Positions 1-6,509 of a stretch of 7,617 bases of DNA are shown here, in pieces. Both the position numbers and the translations under genes were made by a program. The notes beneath the pieces are model-generated. The model saw only the letters and a list, made by a program, of their open reading frames with translations. It had not been told where the DNA came from and ran no database searches. Every line of letters starts with the position of its first letter. Position 1 is the first letter of the stretch. Origin of the DNA: Bacteroidales bacterium (lineage in GTDB: Bacteria > Bacteroidota > Bacteroidia > Bacteroidales > VadinHA17); NCBI GenBank assembly GCA_003520925.1, contig DOTV01000175.1:1-7617 (forward strand), given 5' to 3'.

Positions 1-369
1 TTCAGATATATGCAGGATCTTATAAAAGGAGGGAATCTGTTTATTGCAATGCCTCCATTGTATCTCGTAAAGAAAGGCAAAACAGAAAGATACTGCTGGA
101 CGGAAGAAGAGCGTATTGCCGCGGTAAATGAACTAGGACAGGGCAAAGAATCGGCGGTTGGAATTCAACGGTATAAAGGTCTTGGTGAGATGAATGCGGA
201 ACAACTCTGGGATACAACTATGAATCCTGAGACAAGGACTTTAAAGCAGATCACTATCGAAAGTGCAGCAGAAGCAGATCATATATTCTCAATGCTTATG
301 GGCGACGAGGTTCCTCCCCGCCGCGAGTTTATTGAAACCCATGCCAAATATGCAAAGATCGACGTTTAG
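1..369 (+). CDS. gyrB: DNA gyrase subunit B, C-terminal fragment (5' end outside window)
   Basis: This is the last 122 codons of the ATPase/Toprim subunit of DNA gyrase, which with GyrA introduces negative supercoils using ATP in the cytoplasm. The reading frame is already open at base 1 (Phe-Arg-Tyr precede the first Met at position 10), so that Met is internal and the gene enters from the left edge. Visible landmarks are the PPLYLVKKGK segment (about 52-81), the family signature QRYKGLGEMNAEQLW (about 166-210) and the closing MGDEVPPRREFIE block (about 298-336), ending at TAG 367-369. The AEQLW-type signature favours GyrB over the paralogue ParE of topoisomerase IV. The fragment has the short tail typical of Bacteroidota, without the large enterobacterial insertion. 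No promoter can be judged. Its 3' end faces dacB at 35 bp with no clear terminator in the gap. Confidence 0.94.
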   Translation, partial: FRYMQDLIKGGNLFIAMPPLYLVKKGKTERYCWTEEERIAAVNELGQGKESAVGIQRYKGLGEMNAEQLWDTTMNPETRTLKQITIESAAEADHIFSMLMGDEVPPRREFIETHAKYAKIDV

Positions 370-404
370 GGAGCTGATTTAGAAAGCAAGATAAGAGGTT
401 AACA

Positions 405-1844
405 CTATTTATTCTTTATCGCCTCAAGCAGAATATCTTCAATTCCGGTTATAATCCTTTTCGAGGAGCCGGAATAATTATTGACTAATATACTGAAAAC
501 CATTTCATTGCCCGATAAGGTTTTGAAATATCCTGCATAGCTTCTTGCTCTTGTGATTGATCCGCTTTTGGCCCTCAGGTTAGAATCAAAAACCGGATTC
601 CTGAAATAGTTTCTTAGTGTGCCCTCCCTTCCGGCTTCAGGAAGGGATTTATAAAATACATTAAAATATTTGGATTTGTTTCTCATGTAGAACAGAATCT
701 CCGCAAGACCCCTTGATGTCACAGAATTAAGGGGTGATAAACCGCTCCCGTCTTCGATAAACATCCCCGTGGAATTCACCCCCGATTCTTTTATGAAGTT
801 GTACACGATATTAATTCCAGATTCAGTACTTCCATTATTATTGAATTTCCTGCCAAGCTCCTTTATTAGATGCTCAGCATACATATTGACGCTTTCATGA
901 TTCAGAACTTCAATAATCTCACTTAGTGCAGGCGAACTCACCTCGGATATTATCACAGGGTCATTGATAGCAGGTAACTTCTCGATCCTGGTTGTGGAAG
1001 GGTTTCCTGAAACATCTATACCGGCAGAATCGAGCATTGCATCAAAAACTGAAGCAAGGAGGAATGGTGGATCTGTAACGGATGCCTTAAGCACAAAATC
1101 CTCCCTGTTGACAGGAATTGTTCCTGAAATCCAGCCGTACCTGTTGTAAGGAGCAGAAAAAACATAACCTTCATCGGTATTGCCTGAAGCGATAAGCTGA
1201 TTAGAAAGCTCTGACCTGAACTGTTGCGGGAAAAACCCGGTAATCTCAGGTATTGACCCTTCACCAAAAGTCCGGAAATGGATCTCATAAGTATTGTCAA
1301 AGACAGATAGCCCGTAAGCTCCTGCTCCATAATAGTTACCTTCATCTTCCCACAACCATTTAACCGGAACGGGCTGGTAATCGTACCTGGAATCGTCAGC
1401 AATTACTCTTCCCTTTACCTTATTTATCCCCAGATTCCTGATTTTAATAATCCATTCTTTCAGGAAATTGTTATAATGATCCTTAAAATACCCGGATCCT
1501 AAAGCAGGATCACCTCCTCCTGTGATTATGATATCTCCGGTCAGCCTGCCGCTCCGTTTATTCAGATTGCCGGTATACTCTATTTTTGTTTTGAAACTAT
1601 AATCAGGACCGAGTAATTCAAGTGCTGCGGAAGAGGTGACTATCTTAAGAACTGATGCCGGCATCAGGCTTTCGTGTTCATGGTATTCAAAAACAGGTTC
1701 TCCGCTGAGGGCATTAAGAATGCAGACAGAAACAGATGAGCTTAGCATTGAAGAGTCAGAAAGAAGCATATTGAGAGCTTTCTCCTGCCCTGTCAGCAAC
1801 ATAGGAGTTAACAGAAGAAATAAAATTAGTTGTTCTTTTTTCAT
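405..1844 (-). CDS. dacB: PBP4-family D-alanyl-D-alanine carboxypeptidase/endopeptidase (peptidase S13)
   Basis: This is a periplasmic penicillin-binding protein of the class C type, expected to remove the terminal D-Ala from peptidoglycan stem peptides and to cut D-Ala-mDAP cross-links. The 479-residue product starts with a charged MKKEQ followed by a hydrophobic stretch to about residue 19, a likely Sec signal peptide with no lipobox Cys. The three active-site motifs are present: SVLK at S64-K67 (nucleophile Ser64), SVN at 318-320 and KSG at 426-428, a common KTG variant. The roughly 250 residues between the first two motifs are the long insertion that marks PBP4/S13 against PBP5-like enzymes. 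A DGSGLS block lies at 365-370. Length agrees with the family. It is the last gene of a minus-strand block, starting 5 nt after the rlmN stop with no Shine-Dalgarno, which suggests translation coupled to rlmN. Motif evidence is strong; the exact balance of carboxypeptidase and endopeptidase activity is inferred from the family. Confidence 0.93.
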   Translation of the reverse strand: MKKEQLILFLLLTPMLLTGQEKALNMLLSDSSMLSSSVSVCILNALSGEPVFEYHEHESLMPASVLKIVTSSAALELLGPDYSFKTKIEYTGNLNKRSGRLTGDIIITGGGDPALGSGYFKDHYNNFLKEWIIKIRNLGINKVKGRVIADDSRYDYQPVPVKWLWEDEGNYYGAGAYGLSVFDNTYEIHFRTFGEGSIPEITGFFPQQFRSELSNQLIASGNTDEGYVFSAPYNRYGWISGTIPVNREDFVLKASVTDPPFLLASVFDAMLDSAGIDVSGNPSTTRIEKLPAINDPVIISEVSSPALSEIIEVLNHESVNMYAEHLIKELGRKFNNNGSTESGINIVYNFIKESGVNSTGMFIEDGSGLSPLNSVTSRGLAEILFYMRNKSKYFNVFYKSLPEAGREGTLRNYFRNPVFDSNLRAKSGSITRARSYAGYFKTLSGNEMVFSILVNNYSGSSKRIITGIEDILLEAIKNK

Positions 1845-1849
1845 AAAGG

Positions 1850-2890
1850 TCAGGTTTTATTCTGCCTGAGAGTCGATAATAGTCCGCATGCAGCATTTAT
1901 GTCAACTCCCCTGCTTGACCTGATTGTCGAAATAATCCCCTTTTCATTAAGTGCTTCCCTGAAAGCAATTATAGCTTTCATTCCAGGACTTTTGAGATCG
2001 GATCCGGTGAACTGATGGAAGCGAATAATGTTTATCCTGCATTTTATCCCGTTAAGTTGACGGGCAAGTTCTTTGACATGCCTGGGAGAATCATTTATCC
2101 CCTCAAAAAGAATGTACTCAAACGATATTCTCCTTTGCCTGCTGAAATCAAAATTCCTTATAATTTCAAGAACCTCACTGACTGTGTTAGTTTTCTGAAC
2201 AGGCATCAGCATTTTACGTTCATCATCAAAGGGAGAATGAAGACTGATGGCAAGATGGCATCTGCTTTTTTCCAGAAACTCCTTTATAGTATCAACCAAA
2301 CCCACAGTGCTGACAGTAATTCTTGTCGGACTCCACGCATAACCCCAGTCACTTGTCAGGATATCAAGGCTTTTAAGCACTTCCGACAGATTGTCAAGAG
2401 GTTCCCCCATACCCATATAGACCATGTTGGTCAGCTGCCTGAATTCAGGCAGGCTTCGGAACTGGTTCAGTATTTCATTCGAAGAAAGATTTCCCTGGAA
2501 TCCCTGTTTGCCTGTCATGCAAAATATGCACCCCATTTTGCATCCCGACTGTGATGAAACGCAAATTGTCGCACGGTCATCATCAGGAATAAAAGCTGTT
2601 TCTATGAATTTGTTATTCAGAACTTTAAAGAGGTACTTCTTTGTACCGTCGGTACTTTGTAAGAAACTCACCGGGTCGGAAAGACCTATCTCATGATCAT
2701 TTGAAAGTATTTCTCTTGTTTTCTTCGGGAGATTGGTCATTTCGTCTATTGCCTGGATCTCCTTCTTGTAGAGCCAGTCGGCGATCTGTTTTGCAGCAAA
2801 GCCTGGCATCCCCGCTCTTTTTGTGACTACAATGAGCTCATCTAAGGTTTTACCGAATAGTTTATCTTTTGGCATTTTAGTTATATCCAT
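1850..2890 (-). CDS. rlmN: Dual-specificity 23S rRNA (A2503)/tRNA (A37) C2-methyltransferase RlmN, radical SAM
   Basis: RlmN uses radical S-adenosylmethionine chemistry to methylate C2 of A2503 in 23S rRNA and of A37 in a subset of tRNAs, affecting translational accuracy. The 346-residue product has the CxxxCxxC cluster motif at C117, C121 and C124 for the [4Fe-4S] centre, a GEP segment in MGMGEPLDN (159-167), and the two Cys needed for the methyl-transfer mechanism: C110 just before the cluster and C335 in the C-terminal NAACG. The antibiotic-resistance relative Cfr is less likely, because the N-terminal KLFGKTLDEL...MPGFAAKQIADWLY pattern is that of Bacteroidota RlmN. The start is ambiguous. 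ATG at 2890 overlaps the upstream gene by 14 nt and has AGAAGG six bases upstream. The in-frame ATG at 2875 (Met6) begins MPKDKLFG, closer to family N-termini, and lies one base after the upstream TAA. Both imply coupling to the peptidase gene. Confidence 0.95.
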   Translation of the reverse strand: MDITKMPKDKLFGKTLDELIVVTKRAGMPGFAAKQIADWLYKKEIQAIDEMTNLPKKTREILSNDHEIGLSDPVSFLQSTDGTKKYLFKVLNNKFIETAFIPDDDRATICVSSQSGCKMGCIFCMTGKQGFQGNLSSNEILNQFRSLPEFRQLTNMVYMGMGEPLDNLSEVLKSLDILTSDWGYAWSPTRITVSTVGLVDTIKEFLEKSRCHLAISLHSPFDDERKMLMPVQKTNTVSEVLEIIRNFDFSRQRRISFEYILFEGINDSPRHVKELARQLNGIKCRINIIRFHQFTGSDLKSPGMKAIIAFREALNEKGIISTIRSSRGVDINAACGLLSTLRQNKT

Positions 2891-3968
2891 ATCCGGCCTT
2901 CTGCAATTCCTTAACCGATTTAAATGGTTTAGGAGGATTGAGATATTTGTTTAGATGATTGTATATTTTTAAGCGGATTTCTTTTGCTTCCATATAATCC
3001 ATTCTGTCGAATGAGTGTCCTCCAGGCATATTCTGGAATATTTCAAATGAAAAATTTTTCTTGCCTTCAGCTTTCAATGATTTGATAAGGTGTTCAACCT
3101 CAAGGACATTAACATCCTCATCATTTGTATTTGTATGTATGAGCAAAGGGGTATTCCGATATCTCGCTGTCTGCCAGGCAGGTGATCGTTTACGGTATTC
3201 CGCAACGTTCTGATCTGCAGTTTTACCTACAGCAGCCTGCTCTGAAAAAAGATCCCGGTACTCCTGGTCCTTATACCCCATTCGTGCAATAAGATCACTC
3301 ACCGGTACACCAGTAAAAGCTACCTTATATTTTTCGGGATACTCAAAAATATTAAAAAGGGCGATATAACCTCCATGACTCCAGCCAGCAATACCCACCC
3401 TATCCTTATCCACTATAGTATAATTATCAATCATATACTGACGGCTTGCGTCCACATCCTGCACCTCAAGGCCTCCGTAGTCAATCTTGTTGTACATTGA
3501 AGCTCCGTATCCGGTTGAACCTCTATACTCGGCTGCTGTTACTATATATCCCTGTGAAACCATCTCTCTGATAATGTGGGTGTAATAAGTATCAAAGTTA
3601 GCGTGAACTCCGCCGTGCGGAAAAACTATAAGAGGATATTTCTTGTCCGGATCAGCAGCTTTAGGAATGAAGATATAATTCCAGAATTTCACAGGATTCC
3701 CGGCACCCTGGCCAGTCGGATTTGACTCTTTTGCTGGTGGAGGGCCAGTTATAAAGACTTTATCAATAAATGCAATATCTCCAACCTTATTGTACCAAAA
3801 GACGTCATCAATCTTTTTTTCAATGACATCAAGCCTGTGATCCAGAGCCTCAAAGTTTGATCCGGACTTATTAATTGCATTCATCAATTCTGTATTACCC
3901 GGCTGAGATGAAAGTTGTGAATTAAATACAATCAGGAATACCGCTGATATAAATAAGCTCCTCTTCAT
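2877..3968 (-). CDS. Secreted alpha/beta-hydrolase, prolyl-oligopeptidase (S9) family peptidase
   Basis: This is a 363-residue exported hydrolase with an N-terminal hydrophobic segment (about residues 4-20, MKRSLFISAV...) typical of a Sec signal peptide. A short N-terminal region (about 25-90) precedes one alpha/beta-hydrolase domain (about 95-343). FPHGG at 116-120 forms the oxyanion region, GWSHGG at 195-200 carries the nucleophile Ser197, and GGH at 316-318 gives the catalytic His318. The acid is D283 or D285 in HTNTNDEDVNV: the local spacing differs by one residue from the usual HGxxDxxV pattern, so I cannot pick one. There is no beta-propeller domain, so it is far shorter than true prolyl oligopeptidases or DPP4. 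Dipeptidyl or acyl-aminoacyl peptidase activity is plausible, but an esterase is not excluded. Its start lies 2 nt after the dapF stop and its end overlaps rlmN. The role in this operon is unknown; activity on cell-wall or secreted peptides is only a guess from context. Confidence 0.85.
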   Translation of the reverse strand: MKRSLFISAVFLIVFNSQLSSQPGNTELMNAINKSGSNFEALDHRLDVIEKKIDDVFWYNKVGDIAFIDKVFITGPPPAKESNPTGQGAGNPVKFWNYIFIPKAADPDKKYPLIVFPHGGVHANFDTYYTHIIREMVSQGYIVTAAEYRGSTGYGASMYNKIDYGGLEVQDVDASRQYMIDNYTIVDKDRVGIAGWSHGGYIALFNIFEYPEKYKVAFTGVPVSDLIARMGYKDQEYRDLFSEQAAVGKTADQNVAEYRKRSPAWQTARYRNTPLLIHTNTNDEDVNVLEVEHLIKSLKAEGKKNFSFEIFQNMPGGHSFDRMDYMEAKEIRLKIYNHLNKYLNPPKPFKSVKELQKAGYGYN

Positions 3969-3970
3969 TG

Positions 3971-4750
3971 TCAGATATTTATTTTTCCTTCAAATACAAA
4001 AGTAGCTGGTCCGGTTAGCCAGATGTTTTTAGCCATGCCTCCTTCAATAACAAACTCTACCCTTAGGTTTCCTCCCTTTGTCCTGACATTTATTGGTCCT
4101 CTGACAAAATGTCCTGTCAGCACAGAAGCAATGGCAGATGCAGTGACACCAGTGCCACAGGAGAGTGTTTCATCCTCGACGCCGCGCTCGAATGTTCTGA
4201 CATAAATGCCATCTTTTTCAGTCTCAACGAAGTTTACATTTGTTCCTCCTGGCTGAAATTCTTCTGACCACCTTAGTTTACTCCCTTCCTGAAAAACATC
4301 AAGATTGTCAAGCCCGTTGGTAAATAATACATAATGTGGTGAGCCGGTATTAATAAAATAGTTTTCTGCCACGGTACGGGTCTCTTTTACATCATTCATT
4401 TTCAATCTTATCAATCCATCCAGGGCTTCAGCATCATGGACCCCATCAGCTGCATTGAATTTCATCTGATTTCCTGCAATATTGGATTTAATGGCAAAAT
4501 CAGCCGCACATCTTCCGCCGTTACCGCACATTGTACCCCTGTATCCGTCAGAATTAAAATAGATCATTTCAAAATCAAACTCATCGGAATTTGTGATTAG
4601 GATTAATCCGTCAGCTCCAATTCCAAATCTTCTGTCGCATAGCTTGTTTATCAGTTTGAAATCTTCTGGATTAAATTGACCATTGCGATTGTCTATCATA
4701 ATGAAATCATTTCCGGCGCCCTGGTATTTGTTAAAAGCTATTGTCATCAT
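3971..4750 (-). CDS. dapF: Diaminopimelate epimerase
   Basis: DapF converts LL-diaminopimelate to meso-diaminopimelate, the cross-linking residue of peptidoglycan and the direct precursor of lysine, without cofactor and using two Cys as acid/base. Both are clear: C75 in MCGNGGRC and C198 in SCGTG. The N-terminal KYQGAGNDF signature is at residues 8-16, the substrate-contacting GSPHYV at 136-141 and the ER pair at 188-189. The two cysteine motifs fall in the two halves of the pseudo-symmetric DapF fold. At 259 residues it is complete and slightly shorter than the enterobacterial enzyme. The start is MM: ATG 4750 or the adjacent ATG 4747, with the second giving the more usual MTIAFNKYQGAGN beginning. 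It is the first gene of the four-gene minus-strand block and is read divergently from the Do protease gene. The TGA is followed 2 nt later by the next ATG. Confidence 0.97.
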   Translation of the reverse strand: MMTIAFNKYQGAGNDFIMIDNRNGQFNPEDFKLINKLCDRRFGIGADGLILITNSDEFDFEMIYFNSDGYRGTMCGNGGRCAADFAIKSNIAGNQMKFNAADGVHDAEALDGLIRLKMNDVKETRTVAENYFINTGSPHYVLFTNGLDNLDVFQEGSKLRWSEEFQPGGTNVNFVETEKDGIYVRTFERGVEDETLSCGTGVTASAIASVLTGHFVRGPINVRTKGGNLRVEFVIEGGMAKNIWLTGPATFVFEGKINI

Positions 4751-4924
4751 TGTTAAAGTGGAGTTAAATATTTGTCAATTAGTCATGAGCAATGAAAAAA
4801 TGCATAAACTTTGCAGAACAAAACTGACTGAAAACGGTTGTAAAGATATGAATCTTTTAAAAAGACATAATAATTTAAAATTGACATTATTTAATCAGAA
4901 ATTAAACATTAAAATCAGATAGTT
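4751..4924. promoter_or_regulatory. Divergent intergenic region between dapF and the Do protease gene
   Basis: This 174-bp AT-rich gap must carry the promoters of the minus-strand dapF operon and of the protease gene. No exact -33/-7 consensus is visible. The best minus-strand candidate is TTG (complement of 4790-4792), 19 bases, then TATTTAAC (complement of 4763-4770). The best plus-strand candidate is TTG 4881-4883, 19 bases, then TAAACATT 4903-4910. Both match only half of TAnnTTTG and would give leaders of about ten bases. AAACTTTG at 4806-4813 is one mismatch from the -7 box but has no -33 partner. A short inverted repeat TTTAAT/ATTAAA (4890-4895/4901-4906) and two AATCAGA copies 20 bp apart lie just before the protease start. 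The regulatory function is expected from position; the specific elements are weak. Confidence 0.4.
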
Positions 4925-6376
4925 ATGAAAATGAAATATTTGTTTGCAGGGTTATTCATGGCTCTTTTAGGGGCGGGGATAGCATTGTTTGCTTATTCAA
5001 GGATTATTGAGAAACCGGCTTTAATTCAGTTAAAGGATAACTCACAGATTGAGTCAGGAAAGGCAGATGCACTTCTTACATCACTTACAATGCAGGAAGG
5101 ACAGATAGATTTTACTTATGCAGCTGAACAGACTGTTCATGCTGTTGTTCATGTACGTACAAAAAGCACGATTTCACCTCAGGCCAGCAATCCTATTATG
5201 GAATACTTCTATGGCGACCGTTACAATCAGCCAAGGGAGGTAAAGGGATATGGGTCAGGAGTGATTATTTCTTCTGACGGATTTATTATTACAAATAATC
5301 ATGTAATTGAAGACGCTGAAAATATTGAAGTAAAACTGAATGACAACAGGACTTTCACTGCCGAAGTTGTCGGCCGTGATCCGAGCACCGATATAGCGCT
5401 TCTCAAAATTAAGGCCAGCGGACTTCCTTTTGTAAAGTATGGTGATTCTGAACAGCTTAGACTTGGCGAATGGGTTCTCGCTGTTGGTAATCCATTTAAT
5501 CTGACTTCTACAGTGACTGCTGGTATAGTAAGTGCCAAAGGAAGAAACCTGGGAATTCTTGATTCTGATTTGAAAATTGAATCATTTATTCAGACTGATG
5601 CAGCTCTTAATATGGGTAACAGCGGTGGAGCCCTGGTTAATACAAAAGGGTTGCTAGTTGGAATCACTTCGGCAATATTATCTCCGAGCGGGGCTTATGC
5701 AGGGAATTCATTCGCCATTCCCGTAACGATAGTAAAGAAGGTAGTTGAAGACCTGAAGCAATATGGTGAGGTTCAGAGAGCAATTATAGGTGTTAATATC
5801 ATGGAGGTTACTCAGGAAGATGCAGAAAAATTCAAGCTGAGTGAAGTCAAGGGAGCCCGCATTTCAAGCGTTATCTCTGATGGATCAGCTGAAGCAGCCG
5901 GACTCAAGGAAAACGATATAATTATAAAATTTGATGGCGTGGCGGTTGCTTCTCCTTCTGAACTTCAGGAGCAGGTTGGAAAGTTCCGTCCGGGTGATAA
6001 AGCAGATATTACCTATATCAGAAATGGAAAGGAAGTCACAATTCCGATAACTCTGAAAAACCTTGCCGGAAATACTAATGTAGTTTCCCCCGGAACGATC
6101 GGAACAGGAAATGTCTTTGGCGCCCGTCTTGAATCACTTGGATCAGCTGACAGGAAAAAATTCAATGTCGATAGCGGAGTTAAAGTTACGGAAGTGAATG
6201 ATGGAAAGTTTAAAGAACTGGGACTCAGAAAAGGATATATAATTCTTAGCATAAACGGAAAAAAGGTTAAGACTGCCTCTGAAGTAAGGCAAGCGACTGA
6301 TAACGAAAGCGAGTTGAAGTCGATCGAAGGTATCCAGTCGAATGGAACATTCTTCAGCTATTCATTCAGAAACTAA
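4925..6376 (+). CDS. htrA: Do/HtrA-family periplasmic serine protease with two PDZ domains
   Basis: Do-family proteases degrade or refold damaged envelope proteins and often form trimers or larger cages. The 483-residue product has an N-terminal hydrophobic segment (about residues 4-24) that anchors or exports it, then a trypsin-like domain (about 65-280). The triad is complete: H126 in TNNHVIED, D156 in STDIALLKI and S233 in GNSGGAL. The residue before GNSGG is Met (NMGNSGG) where enterobacterial family members have Pro. PDZ1 spans about 285-378 and a more diverged PDZ2 about 395-478, with the protein ending in the last strand of PDZ2. The start at 4925 is preceded by an A-rich leader without Shine-Dalgarno; Met3 (4931) is an alternative. 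The gene stands alone on the + strand, divergent from the dapF operon and separated from rpoD by a hairpin and a promoter. DegP, DegQ and DegS roles cannot be told apart, although two PDZ domains argue against a DegS-like protein. Confidence 0.94.
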   Translation: MKMKYLFAGLFMALLGAGIALFAYSRIIEKPALIQLKDNSQIESGKADALLTSLTMQEGQIDFTYAAEQTVHAVVHVRTKSTISPQASNPIMEYFYGDRYNQPREVKGYGSGVIISSDGFIITNNHVIEDAENIEVKLNDNRTFTAEVVGRDPSTDIALLKIKASGLPFVKYGDSEQLRLGEWVLAVGNPFNLTSTVTAGIVSAKGRNLGILDSDLKIESFIQTDAALNMGNSGGALVNTKGLLVGITSAILSPSGAYAGNSFAIPVTIVKKVVEDLKQYGEVQRAIIGVNIMEVTQEDAEKFKLSEVKGARISSVISDGSAEAAGLKENDIIIKFDGVAVASPSELQEQVGKFRPGDKADITYIRNGKEVTIPITLKNLAGNTNVVSPGTIGTGNVFGARLESLGSADRKKFNVDSGVKVTEVNDGKFKELGLRKGYIILSINGKKVKTASEVRQATDNESELKSIEGIQSNGTFFSYSFRN

Positions 6377-6400
6377 AATAAGAGGTTGGCATAAGTAATT

Positions 6401-6442
6401 GTTTTACAGGGGATTTTTAGATTAAGGTCCCCTGTTTAAAAC
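6401..6442 (+). terminator. Hairpin after the Do protease gene, possible terminator without a good U-tract
   Basis: ACAGGGGA (6406-6413) and TCCCCTGT (6428-6435) are perfect complements, giving an 8-bp stem with a 14-nt loop, 29 nt after the protease stop. Flanking GTTTT (6401-6405) can pair with AAAAC (6438-6442) past a two-base bulge. The bases after the stem are TTAAAAC, so the usual run of U is missing. It may act as a weak terminator or as a 3'-end stabilising structure that separates this gene from rpoD. Confidence 0.5.
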
Positions 6443-6456
6443 ATTATTCAATTAAT

Positions 6457-6487
6457 TTTGTTTCTATACAATAAAGCAATATCTTTG
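6457..6487 (+). promoter_or_regulatory. rpoD promoter, exact Bacteroidota -33/-7 consensus
   Basis: TTTG at 6457-6460 and TATCTTTG at 6480-6487 are separated by exactly 19 bases. Both match the published Bacteroidota primary-sigma consensus (TTTG, 19-21 bases, TAnnTTTG) with no mismatch. Transcription would begin a few bases past 6487, leaving a leader of roughly 15-19 nt before the rpoD ATG at 6510. The site lies just downstream of the hairpin at 6401-6442, so rpoD is probably transcribed alone. Confidence 0.82.
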
Positions 6488-6500
6488 CGGAAATTTTTTC

Positions 6501-6505
6501 GGAGG
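6501..6505 (+). promoter_or_regulatory. Shine-Dalgarno-like site of rpoD
   Basis: GGAGG lies four bases (CATA) before the ATG at 6510. This is a strong match to the anti-Shine-Dalgarno core with a rather short spacer. The Do protease, dacB and dapF starts lack such a site, and Bacteroidota genes in general depend little on Shine-Dalgarno pairing. It supports the chosen rpoD start. Confidence 0.6.
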
Positions 6506-6509
6506 CATA

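Noticed and set aside
1016..1402. 128-codon minus-strand frame within dacB
   Set aside because: It is a shifted frame of dacB, whose own frame carries all PBP4 motifs on both sides, so there is no frameshift.
2015..2554. Plus-strand 179-codon frame antisense to rlmN
   Set aside because: rlmN on the other strand has complete catalytic motifs throughout this stretch; the antisense frame shows no domain.
4806..4813. AAACTTTG as a -7 box for the Do protease gene
   Set aside because: One mismatch to TAnnTTTG, no TTTG 19-21 bases upstream, and over 100 bases from the start codon.
4683..4922. Plus-strand 79-codon frame before the Do protease gene
   Set aside because: It begins antisense inside dapF and spans the divergent promoter gap; composition is Lys/Asn/Leu-rich as expected for AT-rich non-coding DNA.
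5299..5538. Minus-strand frames opposite the Do protease and rpoD (also 6013-6252, 6575-6811, 6854-7084)
   Set aside because: All lie antisense to genes with intact motifs and have Ser-rich composition typical of reverse-strand shadows.
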